A stretch of DNA of 64,000 nucleotides, taken from assembly GCA_025093555.1 (NCBI GenBank), contig JAIWNF010000010.1, forward strand, positions 434,001 to 498,000. Direction: 5' to 3'. A program made the translations under genes and the position numbers. The stretch comes from Circinella umbellata. Its lineage: Eukaryota; Mucoromycota; Mucoromycetes; Mucorales; Lichtheimiaceae. Below, piece by piece: positions 46,512 to 59,455 of the stretch. The notes beneath the pieces are model-generated. The model saw nothing but the letters and a program-made list of their open reading frames with translations, searched no databases and had not been told where the DNA came from. Within the stretch, counting starts at the first letter, position 1, and each line of letters begins with the position of its first letter.

Positions 46512-46859
46512 ATGGAAATAGGCGTTTTCCTTCTGTTTTTCTTTATGTTTACAGTATATATGGTAGTGGGCTACATAATTCGACTCTTCCGAATCTTGAC
46601 TTGTTTTACTTGTTGGGATTTTGAAGATCGATGCGTCGAATACACTATTGTTTTATTGGCAGCCTAAAGAATGCCTTCACTCATCAATGGTGCCTCTTTC
46701 TCTCTTGCCATGACTCTTTTATGGTATCCTTTTATGGGATTCTTGGATTACATGCCGGTTCACACATACGACCATCCCGGACATGATGGTGTAAAAAACT
46801 GTGTCTGGCAGCCACGTGTAGGCGTGTTGATTTGCCGCTCGGGTGAAGGGCGAATGTAA
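46512..46859 (+). other. Small-ORF pair, copy B, second ORF truncated by the LTR
   Basis: ORF 1 (46512-46667) is 51 aa, beginning MEIGVFLLFF, and ends in the same TAA-AGA-ATG arrangement as copy A. ORF 2 (46671-46859) is identical to copy A up to RSGEGR and then terminates two codons into the LTR. If ORF 2 is translated, copy B makes a slightly shortened product. Confidence 0.3.
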
Positions 46860-47232
46860 TAGCGCATGACTGATTATTGTATACTTACAATCGGGTTCTA
46901 TCAGCCAGTTTATGAGGAAGCGTAATAGTTAAGATATTGGTAGAGAAAAAAGGGGCTCGAGAATATATATGATAAAAACGAATTACTGTTTCCTGGTTGT
47001 CAGGAAACCCTTTATTTATATACGTCGAAATATCAGGGGCTAATTTACATCTAACTAATATATATCTAATATCAATGATCAACATTTCTATATAGAATAA
47101 CTATCCTAATATTTCTATATCCAACCATGTGCTCAACCATGCTATCGTCTATCCTTAGTATTCCGCGGATAAGCATGTAGATCAACAACCTTATGGTTGA
47201 ATGTATCGTCGTAATGGTCTTACACCATTACA
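46855..47232. mobile_element. Solo LTR (378 bp) with 5-bp target-site duplication
   Basis: Comparison with the uninterrupted copy A at 45727-45736 places the ends exactly. The insert starts TGTAAT and ends ATTACA, and is flanked by GCGAA at 46850-46854 and again at 47233-47237; copy A has a single GCGAA there. TG...CA termini plus a 5-bp target duplication are the mark of an LTR retrotransposon, and the absence of internal genes makes it a solo LTR left by recombination. The class (copia or gypsy) cannot be told from the LTR alone. Confidence 0.9.
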
Positions 47233-47624
47233 GCGAAACGTAGACCACTAGCACTGTCCCGTAACAGTAATAAATACCGCGTATACAAGCAACCAGGAGT
47301 TGGGCGCCCTGGTGTCAGGTGTGTAATTCCAAGGATGAGGGATCGATGGGGGTGAGTGGTGCGTCCGGTTCAAGATTTTCGCTTGGTGTTGCCATAGTGA
47401 CCTCCTTCTGATTTCTCCCTCTTTTTCGAGACTACTCAGATGCGGTATATATAATTATTTCTTCTTTCCTAAATCGCTAAGATAATGGTATGATAATTAT
47501 TATTGATAAAAAAGATGATATAAATATAAAAAAAGGTCCAATTGTACTAATAAACATCTTATTAATATTATTACTATTATAGGTATTATTATATATGGTA
47601 GACAAGACCCGAAGGAAGAACTGA

Positions 47625-47960
47625 ATAACCATATTTAACATCTGCTTCTTTGCAACAAACATCGCCACTACCATCAAATGCATCACCGTTCTCTTCGGAT
47701 CAGCTTGTGGGTCTCCAAGTTTTTCCGCTGACAATAGCAATTGGTCTAATCATCTTACACAAATCGGTCTCATATTACAAACTATCTGGTTCATGCATTG
47801 GCGATCGGTTTTCCACGATGTTCCTTGGAATAAACGTCCAACTAGGCAATTTTACCAACATCTTGTTCCACCTGAGCCTTTTATATTCTCGCATTCATCT
47901 TCTTATTCAAATAGTTCTATACAACCTCAAACTGGGTGGCATAAATTCCTCAATAAATAA
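47625..47960 (+). pseudogene. Possible coding remnant just after the duplication
   Basis: A frame open from 47625 to the TAA at 47958 gives SADNSNWSNHLTQIGLILQT, then IWFMHWRSVFHDVPWNKRPT and a Ser-rich tail. The composition (four Trp, many polar residues) is protein-like, but there is no ATG and the N-terminal part reads better in another frame (SASLQQTSPLPSNASPFSSD), suggesting a frameshift or a 3' exon. No domain recognised. Confidence 0.3.
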
Positions 47961-50093
47961 AACAGTTTATATAAAAAAAATCTGTTGTTTTTTTAGCAGA
48001 TAACTATTTATGTTTGATTATCGTCTTAAGTTTATTATTGCATATATGTTACTTTTTGTATCCAATAGTTAATTTATAAAAGCAATATAAAATATCTTCT
48101 TTTTAATATTATTGATTACCATTGAAAAATAAAATGATAATAGAAGAGATTTGTCTGGAATAAGGGGTGAGATACCCTTATCAACATTAACTATAAAAGA
48201 AGTGTGGAAAGTGAAACAGAAATGACGTTTCCATAATGTTTTGCAGGAATGATAATAAGTATGTCTTTTAATTTTGAAAAGCCACACTTGAATAGGTCTC
48301 ACGTACAATGCAACAAACATAAATAAAATTACATATTGCTGCATTGCTTTGTGTGTATATTTGATATCTCAACAGTAGCACGGGAGAAACTACTGTGAGA
48401 GTGATGTGTTCGATTTTTTCAACCCTGAGAAAGAGTGTCAATAAAAAATCGAATGAAAGTAGTCTTACCCTTTTATACTTGTTATTTCTTTGCTGTAATA
48501 TATTCTTTGTAATATTCTATGATACCTTAACTTATTCAATTATAGTGTTATTTAAATTTGTGCGCACGCTAAAAGATATGCAAAACCGTCGCGAGAATTC
48601 GCTTCAAGTTATCTATCTCCCTCAACTCACAATTCATGGTGTCGATTAATATCTCTATAGGCACTTGAGTACTCAAGTAAAAACGTGGCTGATAATGCAG
48701 TCGAATAGCTCCCCTTACCAGCAATATTTTGTAAATGTCAGAATATCACATAACATATTTGCAGTTCTCAGGTTTTTACAACAGTTCCCAACTCAGATAC
48801 TCCCCCGAAATTGAATATTAATGTAACCCGCTATACATTATTATCCACTAAACAAATATACATTGGTTTGTACATTTTTTTAATTTTCATTTTAGTATAT
48901 TAAAAGTTTTATATCTTATAGATATATATATATAGATATATTATGTGTACATAAGTTGGAAAGTCTACTGTATATTTTTTTAAATTAAAAAAACAGTACA
49001 ATAGTAATATATAGATAACTACATTAGATTTTTATGAGAAAACTTGATAGATAATAACACACATTCCCCTTTTCACCGAAATACGAACTAGCACCAGATG
49101 ATTGCAAAAAAAAAAAAAAAACATTGACGTTGACGTTGGCGTTGAACCTTTTTCATTTGATTAATTATGGATCATCGGTCAATCTCTACTAGTACATATT
49201 TTCCCAAAATAATGGCATGTTACGAAAGATAACACGTATTACTTTTATTTCAGTGCCCAGTAAACGATGTAACTTTATGAATAGAACATACTGCCGTTTG
49301 TTCTTGATTTTTTTTTTTCATAATATTCGAGTCAAACATCACGACTCAGCATCCGAGGGAAGGATATATTGAATAGGAATCGCTTAATTATAATATTCGC
49401 ATTGGCCGATAAGACAAAAGTATAATACTTACCCATATATTACATTTAATAATAATCGCTAATATTACTTATATCAAAAAACTCATTTTGGCGATGAGAT
49501 AAGCACTTTCCTTGCCAAAACAACTGTCAAGTATATGGGTCAAAGGCATCAAGATCTAAAAGATATACTTGAACTATTATGTGTACTTTCATTATATATA
49601 GAATCCAGTCATCATCTCTTCATTTTAATACATGTTAAATAATGATATCGAAGAAAAAACTCCCTGTGTTTGTTCAAATGCTATTTGTTATAAAGAGCTT
49701 TTACGCCAGACAGACAGGAAAGGTTACTTCGTTTCTAAATGTCGTTATTATGCTGATTCTGATAATAATTATAAAAAAATTGAAAATGAGTTTGGTCATG
49801 ATCTATCTTGTGAATAGTAGCGTTATTATCTTCACGGCAAAACAATAGCAGAAAAACAAAGAATATAATGAATAGTTATACTTGTCTATATTAATAAAAA
49901 GCGATTAACACCCTTTTTACACATTTACATAATAAAGCATGGTGTATTTCAACAATTAATAGAAAGCTAGTAAAAAAATTGATGCGCATAAAAAAAAACA
50001 AAAAACATTCTTTTTTTGCTGTTGTTGATGATGTATAATAAAAGTGTTAAAATATGTGCTTTGTGTGTAAAAGTAACGTTGTGTGTGCGCGTA

Positions 50094-50129
<36 letters not shown>

Positions 50130-50274
50130 GGAAAGATATATAGAATAAGAGTAGGTTAGTTTGTTTGTACGTTTAAGGGGAAGAAGAAAAGGTGAGGGGG
50201 TAATATTGTATATATTATTATATTTTTTGTTTGTTTTTCTTTTTTTATAGAAAAAACCTAATTTATCATTGAAG
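47961..50274. other. Long intergenic region
   Basis: AT-rich DNA without a supportable gene. A 61-codon frame at 49632-49817 is notable for a CVCSNAICYKELL ... GYFVSKCRYYADSD cysteine pattern but is isolated. GT and GA microsatellites occur at about 50093-50130. Other frames (48395-48649, 49956-50294) are composition artefacts. The end contains the 3' UTR of transportin. Confidence 0.45.
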
Positions 50275-53053
50275 CTAGATTCCGTATCGTTCATGCAAAG
50301 GAGTTTTTACTTCTGGAGGCATGTTTTGAAGCGCTTGTTCCCATTGATCTCCTGCGAACATATTCTTGTACCCGTTCAAAATATCTCCAAATGATTTATG
50401 TAATGATGCAGGTGCTTCTGCGTAACCAGCAACAGCTTGACAGAACAATAAAAATTCACTAACAGCTCCTTCTGGGTTGGCCTTGATCATTTCACAAAGA
50501 CCACTAAATGCGGATGCCTTTTCTTCGTTGGGTCGAATAGGCGCCAAGGTAACTAACCAAGGATTAATAAAAAGCTGCAAATGCTGACCGACCAAACTTG
50601 CGTTTACAAGACCCAAGCGACCAATTGTAATAGCAACGTTTTCCAATAATGTACGCTGTACTTGAGGATTTACAATAAGCTGGAATAAACGTTGGAGCAT
50701 AGGTTCGACATAGGGTTCAATACCAGCACCTTATTAAAAAAAAGTAAAATAAGTTTATAGTGCCCTACCTTCTTTCTTAAATATATATATATATATATAT
50801 GTATATTAAAAGAGTAACTTACCCCATTTGATGGCAATTTCACCTGCTGACCATGTTGCATTGTTGCACACAGATACATGTTCTGCTTGAGGATCGATTT
50901 GACTAACAATATGTGGCATGAATTGAGGAACAACGCCTCGAATTTGGTCAAAGCATGAAATAGCAAGATCACCAAGAACTGCATATGCTGATTGTCGAAC
51001 TTCAGCCACTTCATCCTAGAATACAAATACAGCAAACAGAACAAAAAACAAGTTTAGATATTTTGCAAAATAAAAATAAAGAATAAAAAAAACTACTCTT
51101 ACTTGTATACAGATTGAAAGCAACTGGACAACTGAAGGAGTAGTACCAGCTACCAAAGGTTCAGCTTCAGTGTTCAAAGCTTGAATAATACCAGAAAGAA
51201 GATCCAAGGCAACAATCATGAAATCTTTATCAGGTAAATCTCTTGCAGGATCATTAGCAGCCAGTTGACATTCTTCTAAAGTTTTGGTAACAAGAGTCAC
51301 ACATCGAACATAGACTGGTTGTGCGAATTGCTTGAAGCCAGTGCCAAGTGCTGTTGTAATAGATGATAAGCACTAATGATAATAATAATTCCAATTATGG
51401 ACAAGTTAATATAACCATTCCCTGCCCCAAAAAATTAAATATATCACCTAGCGGATCTAACTTGTAATAAACGAATATCTTACCTCCAACAATGGGAACA
51501 AATCGGTGCTTTCATCAGGGATTTCTTGCCACTTCTTGATAAGTGGTGGCATAATGACTTCAATGTATTGTGGAGCATTCAAGGCACTACCAACAACATC
51601 AGCAAGGGTGCCTACGGTGTCGTATAAAAGAAGCAAGTTTCTATGCTGATATTTGTCAAATGCAGCCGAAAGAGTGACAAGAATAGGTTGAAGATAAGGT
51701 ACGAGCTCAGTAGTAGCTTCTTCTTCCAAAAGTGAGAATGAAGAACAAGCGGCTTCTTGTACACGTTTGTTGTTGTCTAAAATACGTTCCAAAAGTTTTT
51801 GTACCAAGGGTTCCAAAAAGTGCTTTCGTGCATCAGGACTTTGTTGTGCAGTTTGGACAACCCATGCGGCATATCGGCCCAAAGTCCAACATGTGATAGA
51901 GCGAACCAATGGCTATATATGATATTTTTTTATACAAAGAAAAATAATTTGTTAGATAAACAATTTTTCCCACAAACAAACAAAAGTGACAACAGATTAC
52001 CTTGGGGTCGCTGAGATTATTGAAAAGATAAGGAACAAGTTCTGGTAAATGAGGAGCGATCTCTTGTACACCACCCTCAGCAGCAGCACCCAATGCCAAA
52101 ATACCACATTCACGGTGCAGCCAATTGGGATTCTCCAATTCAGTCTTTAACAAGGGCATCAACAATTGAATTACTTCTCCTTCATACGAAGTACACAAGA
52201 CATCCAAAGTAGCAGCACTACACTTCCGCAAGTTCCATTCGCCATAAAATTCGTCATCTAAATCATCATCGAAATCATCATCATCCTCATCATCGTCTTC
52301 ATCCTCAAATCCTGCTCCCGATGATTCCTTTTTCTTTCCTCCTTCTTCTAAATCATTCTTGTCAGCACGTTCAATTTCTACTAAATTGGCCTTATGGAAT
52401 CGAGGCTTGATATCTTGTTCACTATCGGCAAGATGTGCATCATCTTCATCACCACCTAATGTCAACAAGTCCATTTCAGAGTAAACCATACCACGCAATA
52501 AAACGGGAACCACTTTAGGAAGATAAGGTTTTAAATGTTCACGTAAATCATCTTGTTCAGCAAATACGAGCCAAAATTCACATGCTTCCAAAGCCAAATC
52601 AGCATCATCGGATTGTGTACAGAACAACATGTATTCGGCCAAGTTGGGCATATGAGGGAAAAGAACCGTAGGGCACATCTCCAATAAGCTAACAAGAGCT
52701 TGACATACGGCCTTACGCACTTCAAGACTTTCATCTGTTGCTCGATTGAAAAGAGAGCTTAAGAAATCGTTCATGGCGTTCATTAATGGAGTGGAACGAA
52801 GTGTAATAAATTGACTGGTAGAGCTGATGGCGTTTAAGCGAAGCTTTTCACTTGGATGATTAAAAAAGGTAATGAACTTAGGAATCATGAATTCCAAAGG
52901 TTGAACACCGCCAACAGTAGTATCCAAATCGCGTGAACAATCTTCACAAATCTTGTGGAGGGTCGTAAACGCGTTCTATTTTTAAGAGAGTTGATATGCT
53001 ATGTGTTAGTGTTCCAATCCTCCTTAATAACACTTCTCTTTCCCTCTCTTTCC

Positions 53054-53124
<71 letters not shown>

Positions 53125-53781
53125 TATGATTATAATAAGCACCCTTCCATTTCCTTTTTTTGTAAGCTATTCACCTCAACTACAGTAGTGTTAGAGTCAT
53201 CCAATTTTTGCATCAAGACTTGAAGTGCTTGAAGCCAATTATGTACTTGACCACGTTCAACAATGGAAGCAATGACAATGCCAACAGCTTTACCCACAGA
53301 TTCATCACCAATATGTTGCAAGCAACATTCCTTCACATATTCAATAACGGGAGATGGGATGGTAGGAAAATGAGCGCGAATATTGTTTTTCAAAGTCAAG
53401 CCTGCAACAGAGCGAACATATTGATCCTCTTGTGGCATTTGTGTTAAAATGTATGCCAAGTATGAGTTATAATCCGGGATCTTGTTGAAATATTCAAGTC
53501 TCTAAATAACAATAAAAACATCCCCATTTTAAATATATACATTAATGAATAAAAATAAAATACGAATTATTAAAGCTGATTCACTTTTTTTCGATTTGTT
53601 TTCAAACAAACAAACAAACAAAAAAGGGTTGTAATTTCGAAAGTTGATCCATATATAAAATAGCAAGAAGGAAAAGACACAATACCTCTTGTACATTTTC
53701 GCTATCGGTTGGATTCAAAGCTTCGCGCAAAAGTTGCAAAAGATCCGAAAGACCTTCGTCAGTTGGTCGCCAAGTACTCAT
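50275..53781 (-). CDS. KAP104: Transportin / karyopherin beta-2 (Kap104-type import receptor)
   Basis: Seven exons on the minus strand: 53781-53686, 53501-53175, 52975-52001, 51912-51484, 51372-51103, 51015-50823 and 50729-50275, giving 914 aa. The protein is an all-helical HEAT-repeat solenoid. The N-terminal repeats include [19 protein letters not shown], typical of importin-beta proteins. The middle exon carries the long acidic loop (a run of Asp/Glu ending [19 protein letters not shown]) that in transportin releases cargo when RanGTP binds. The C-terminal repeats bind PY-NLS cargo. Length fits the human protein (about 900 aa). The start [20 protein letters not shown] is conserved in the family. 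All introns are GT-AG. It imports hnRNP-type RNA-binding proteins in other fungi. Assignment is firm; exact paralogue numbering is not. Confidence 0.94.
53062..53124. repeat. Compound (CT)n(CA)n(TA)n microsatellite in a transportin intron
   Basis: Roughly 27 bp of CT, 12 bp of CA and 24 bp of TA repeats in succession, within the intron between exons 2 and 3 of the minus-strand transportin gene. Confidence 0.9.
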
Positions 53782-56737
53782 AGTTTCTTCTTTTTAGTTA
53801 AAGGCGTCGTCAAATTGTCCGAGAAAAAAAGTTTTCCAGCGTGAAATCTATAGCGGCAAAAAAACCAATGTATAAATGTATAATAACGTAACAAAACCGG
53901 AAAGGCGGTCAGGTTATGGAGAGAGATAGAGTAGAGAAAGAGAATATGTGGGTAAGTAGGTTTAGTTCAACTTTTCAGTCGGGAGTTACTGGTCTTCGAG
54001 AAAAAAAAGGCAAAGCAACGCAATCTTCATTTCTCTTCTTTTGTTCATCCAACAAATAAAAATGGAATGTTAACTTACCAGGTGTTATAAAAAAAAAAGA
54101 AGACGATAAAAAAAATATGGTGCCCTTAAAAACAACAATAAAAAAGAACCAAATGCCTTTTGGAGATGAAGCAGTCTTTTTTTTTTTTTTTTTTTTTTTT
54201 TTTCGTTCTCTCGTTCAAGCACGTCGGATTTCATTTTTAGAGGCTTGTAATCGTCATATAAAAGAATCTAAAAAAGGAATGCACTGAATCCCCCAATATA
54301 CTATTTAATTCTTCTTAAATCAACATTTTTATTATACCTATAATATATGATACATGTATTTACATATCAATCATAAAAAGCGAGAGAAAATTACATTGAA
54401 CCGTTATCATATGCCAGAGTAAGTAGTTAGAGAACTGCCGACAACAGCTGTTTGCAATAGAATATGAAAAATTCTTTCAGATTAATATTAACAAAAATTA
54501 TAAGTTCTCTTATAATACACAACCCCGTGAAAAGAATTGTTGTCAAGATACCAAATATTAGCACATTACCTTGACAACATATACAAATACATTTTACTCG
54601 TAAATTCTAATTTTTTCAACGATTTTTGGACTCCATTTACTAAGTACTGTGCGAATGATAATGATTATATATTATCCACAAAATTTTTTATTCCGTCTAA
54701 ATTAGAAAGGGTCGAATCTTTGGAAAACTTTACATATCCTATAGTTCATAAACAAATTAATAATTAAAATGGAAATGCGTTTTCACCAATTTTTTCGGGA
54801 AACCGATGGCCGGTATTTATATTTCAAAATTAAATTATGCGTAGCTTGTCTTGTAACTGCTTGTGATAGTGAGTTGGTAACTTTTTCTTTTATGTAACGA
54901 AATTATATATTAATCACTAAAGCTATAGATTCTACTGGATCACAGCAACGATTGTGCTGCAGTCGGCAAGCGAGCGACATTCGGAACTATTGGGATATTT
55001 ACAAAGCACAACAGACTTGATATACACATTATTTATTTAGTAGCATATGACTATGATAATGATAATACGATACTTTTAAAAGCATTAGGTAATTGATTCC
55101 TTGTGGGGGGTTGGCTCATTAAAACCCATAAAAAAGCAAAAGGGTGATTCAGATGTCTATTTTTGGAAAATGCAGACTTAAAAAAATCCAAGGAAAAAAT
55201 TGGCTCCTAAGCACTTATGCAGACAATCTTTTTCTTAACAATATTTGCGCGCGCTGCTGCTTATCATCTACAGCTTTTTATTTACCTATTCATACTCCTT
55301 TTTTTTCTACTAAAGTATTATGAAAAAGAAAAACTCATCATGAATATGACAATGAGAACCTGCTCATCAATTTCATTTCAGGAATATAAGAGCCGCGCAC
55401 GTATTTTAAACGAACCCGATATTATAAAATCATAAACGTAGCTATTCTTATGAAATGCTCACTTAAGGCATATTCTGGTATAAATTGTTCTTTGATCACT
55501 CGAAGAATTCCCGTTACCTCCGAAGAGAATTTACCCAAAAGAAGAACGTTTCCTTTTTTTGTTAAGGTTTGAGAGCCCTTTCCTTATATATAATCATAAT
55601 ACAGCACCACAAAGAAAAAACATAAGAAATCATCAAAACGAAGATCTCTCAAAAAAAGGTCTAATAACTAAATAAAAATAAATGTTGTAGTTGGCCGTTG
55701 TTTTTTTTTAATACATTGTTAACTATACGCCAAATGGTATTTGTAATTTTGGGATGCATAAAATTTTGCATACTATGTGAAATGGTTCTAGTATATACAG
55801 CCGAAACTGCTACTTGATGTGTTGGGGTTCCATGTATATAGGGCGTATTATGTTCGGTTACTTCTTGTTCCATTATAGATTTCTATTTTTTTAACTTTCT
55901 ATATATGTAGTATTACTATCATGAAAACAATAAATTATGGCTGCTGAGCATAATGCCTAGCCCCCCCATGCATATAATAATATATTTTTTTGGCCACAAA
56001 TGAGGCGGGACTAAGTCATTATTTATTACAACTTATCTTACCAATAATTTGCATCATATTATAGAAGAAAAGAATTTTATACACACACGTAGAGAGAGAG
56101 CGAGAGATTATTTATGATAAGTGTAAAAGACAACAAGATCAAAAGTAGGATTTTAAGGGGAGAAGGGGATTGAATGAAAAGAAGAGGGATTCGGGATGGA
56201 TACATGAGAGATTTGGGGGTACAAAATAAGCGAATCGTTAACAGAAAAGCTCGGGGATTGAATCCTACTGGGCTCACCTGAGATCACCTGCTGTCAGGAT
56301 ATACTCTCGCATAAGATTTTGTGTGATGTGTGTTTTGTTATTAATGAGCTTGTGCTCCAAACACAGTAAACATAAAAAAAAGAGAATTGCTATTTATACG
56401 TCTTTTCTCTTTTTTTGTATATCCTTATAAGTATGAAAAATAAGGGGTTGCACATACACTACCTTTCGGTTAGTTTTAACGCCGAGTTGAGTATTTTTTT
56501 TTGCATATAATTTGAAAAAGTAATTACAATTCCCCCTTTCTTGTTTTTTCAAATAACCACTGTGCTTGTGTGTTTGTATGTGTGTAAGTTTTGTGCGTGT
56601 ATATTTGTATATTATTTTTTTGCTTTCTCCCCCCTCTCTTTCTCCTTCTCTCCTTTAAACAACCCGTTATTTCTTTCTTGTTTCCCTTTTTCTTTCTTTT
56701 ACTTCTTTCTCTTATCTTTTTTAAATTTTTTTTGTGA
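53782..56737. other. Long intergenic region with weak coding hints
   Basis: Promoter side of transportin and, at its right end, the pyrimidine-rich leader of the first VTC gene (56625-56730). Between them is AT-rich DNA. A possible two-exon frame starts at ATG 54769 (MEMRFHQFFRETDGRYLYFK) with a GTAACT donor near 54876 and a following open block ending near 55010; I recognise no domain. Frames at 54537-54767 and minus-strand 55661-55873 are also open but unsupported. A T27 homopolymer is listed separately. Confidence 0.4.
54177..54203. repeat. T27 homopolymer upstream of transportin
   Basis: Uninterrupted run of 27 thymines about 400 bp upstream of the minus-strand transportin start. Such poly(dA:dT) tracts exclude nucleosomes in fungal promoters; the length is also error-prone in sequencing. 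Confidence 0.9.
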
Positions 56738-59455
56738 ATGGCAGCGACGATAAATACGTTTGCCGAAGAGCTTGAAAAAAATATATACGAGCCATGGCGG
56801 TTTCAATATGTCTCATATGAGGCTATTCAAAGAGATATACAAAAACGTCTTGACCAAGGGTGGTCAGTGAACGATGAAGCTGATTTTAAAAGGACAATAC
56901 ATTTAGAAGCCGAGAAAGTAGAGCAATTTATAACACGGAAGCAACGAGATATTGATTCGAGAGTCACTTATTGTGAGCGTTCTTTAGTGCAGCAACGTCA
57001 ACAGCAACAACAAAGGTTATCAGCTTCAAATTCGCAACAAAAGCAAATGTATGATGCTATGGCTGACTCTTTGACTGAAGTTTTGATGGACCTGAACGAT
57101 TTATCAAAATATACTCGACTTAATTTTTTGGCACTGACCAATTTAATCAAATATCATGATCAACAACAAGGCAACACCAATAATAATAATTCAACAACAA
57201 AACAATTATTAATCGATATCTCAAGATCAAACAAACCATTGGGTAGACAACGATTTGATACAACTTTGGTCAAAATTTCAACTTTACTTGATATCTGTCG
57301 ACTTTATGGAGAGAATCGACGTAATAGTAGTGGAAGCGCCATTTTTCAAAATAGTCAACATCACACAACATCAGAACGAGCCACTGCCAAGTATTGGGTT
57401 CATCCAGATAATGTGACTGAATTAAAGGCTATTTTATTATTCCATTTACCTGTTTTAGTTCACAATCCTGAGAAAGCTGTTGAATCAAGCGATAGTGCTG
57501 TTTCCAGTGTTTATTTCGATAATAACGATTTTGATTTGTATAGCGGACAATTGGAACGAGACGAAGGCGCAGAAGCCATTCGTTTTCGCTGGTACGGACC
57601 TGTAACTTCCTCACAAGATATTTTTGTTGAACGGCGTACACATCACACTTCTCCATTGTTAACCGATGATAATGGTTACACCAGTAAAGACTCTACACCA
57701 GCTTCATGGATGAAGGATCGTTTCCCTTTAAACGCAAACAATGTAGATAATTTCATTGCAAAACGTTATACAATTCAACAATATAACAGTACAAATAAAC
57801 AAGAGCATGTCAATAAGTTTATTTTTGAAGGCGTTCAACAATCAGTTCAAGATAAACACCTTCAACCGGTGATGCGTATTTTTTACAGCCGTACCACATT
57901 CCAAGTCCCAGAAGAAGATAATAATAACTTATGTGTTCGCTTGGATACTGACTTGACTTTTGTTCGTGAAGATGATCCAAGGAAAACAACATGGCGTCGA
58001 CCTGATATGGGAATTGATTATCCATTCAAATCGTTACCACAAAATCAAGTTTATCATTTTCCTTATGCTGTATTGGAGACCAAATTACAAGCCGGAGAAC
58101 CACCTGAATGGCTGACAAGGCTATTGGACTCTCGTTTGGTCTATGAAGTGCCTCGATTCTCAAAATATTTACAAGGTGCCGCCCATTTTTGGAAACCAAA
58201 ATTACCATTATTACCTTGGTGGCTCAGCGAATTGGATATTGATATTCGAAATGCCAAGCAAACCTCTTCGGGCTTTACTGGGTTATCTAGATCCAGGAGT
58301 TTAAAACCACTAATTGATGGCCGGTACCGTATGGGTTATTTGGAATCACAGTTGGATAACCGTGCTACGATTAAACGGCAGCCAAGCAATAAACTGGACC
58401 AGCAACAGCAACAACATAAAGTACGTGGATATCCTGTGGCAGGTGGTATGGTCACTGGTACAATTCCTCAACAGAAACAAGATGAATCCCATGTAGTGAA
58501 TGTTAATCCATTTGATGACCCTATTTGGGCCAATGGTAGTAATGAGCAACAATCATTTTCACTTGAATTTGACCATGATTCGCAAGGCTCCTCACGTTTT
58601 AACAATTTTGGTACAAATGGTGTTCGTAACCGTGGCAGTAATTGCTATTCGGGCTTAGACCTACCGACACCGCGTAATGGATTTGTTGACAGTTCTTCAA
58701 CGGACCACCTGGTAGAACATCAACAGCGCGGGTCCACTCCTCGATCTTTTTCCATGGCAGATACTGGCGATAGAAACACCTCTTCTTATTATACTAATGA
58801 TAACAGAACGGTCGTGGCCACACCAAACGGCCAACAGCAGACACTCCGTGATTCTGCTTACCTTGGCGTCGATAGTTCAGAAGGAGGAGTAATTAATATG
58901 AATGATGATTATAAATCGAACGACGAAGGGAACAATACCAAACAGAAAAAGAAGAAAAAAGATAAGCAACAAACAGAACAGATTGAACCCAAGATTTTCT
59001 TTGCCAACGAACGTACATTTATCAACTGGCTTCAATTTTCTGCATTAATTCTTACAGCAGCTCTCATGCTGCTCAACTTTGGTGATGATGTCAGTAAAAT
59101 TGCAGGTGCTACATTCTTTGGTATTTCCATGATTTTGGCACTTTATGCTTTTGCTCGTTATCGTTATCGAGCTTGGCAAATTACAAATCGCCCAAGGATA
59201 CGGTACGATGATATTTATGGTCCGATTGGACTTTGTATCCTCGTCGTGGGTGCACTTCTCGTAAGTCAATTTGTACTTATAATTTGATAATTCGACAGTT
59301 TTTAGAAAATTATATATACAGATACTATAACTATTTTGTAATTTATTATTAACTTCACTTTGTATTTATAATAGGTTAACTTTATCTTGCGTATTCAACA
59401 GCCACCTACGACTAGTACTTATCTCGGTATCAGCAACCAAACACAATCTACGTAA
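56738..59455 (+). CDS. SPX-VTC polyphosphate protein, divergent copy (VTC accessory-like)
   Basis: Two exons, 56738-59260 and 59375-59455, give 867 aa. Residues 1-150 form an SPX domain, about 210-500 the VTC tunnel domain (KYWVHPDNVTELKAIL, DEGAEAIRFRWYG, FPYAVLETKLQ), about 505-745 a Gln/Asn/Ser-rich linker, and about 757-855 the three-helix VTC1-like membrane module (FANERTFINWLQF). VTC complexes make and translocate polyphosphate into vacuoles. Several key residues differ from yeast Vtc4 and from the downstream paralogue. In the SPX phosphate-binding cluster Lys becomes Gln31, and the SPX helix reads TNLIKYHD with two lysines missing. In the tunnel, active-site lysines are Arg300 and Arg473, though the metal-site Glu447 remains. 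Splicing the 3' exon replaces a stop 9 codons into the intron with a VNFILRIQ tail. It is probably a non-catalytic or weak partner. Confidence 0.88.

Larger units (their letters stand above)
46150..47583. repeat. Tandem duplication, copy B (interrupted by a solo LTR)
   Basis: The second direct repeat of the 45-kb unit, about 1.05 kb after removing the 378-bp LTR and its 5-bp target duplication. Exon-like blocks recur at about 46147-46246 and 46322-46418, with a partial block just before at 46076-46111. The insertion is confined to copy B, so it postdates the duplication. Confidence 0.9.

Noticed and set aside
47650..48003. 117-codon frame with hydrophobic C-terminus
   Set aside because: Another frame of the same stretch has a more protein-like composition; the hydrophobic part reads as an out-of-frame shadow.
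48395..48649. 84-codon frame with a hydrophobic middle
   Set aside because: Phe/Leu/Ile-rich by AT composition, isolated, and without recognisable motif.
56240..56285. GGGGATTGAATCCTACT resembling a tRNA T-arm
   Set aside because: No matching acceptor stem, D-arm or anticodon arm could be folded upstream.
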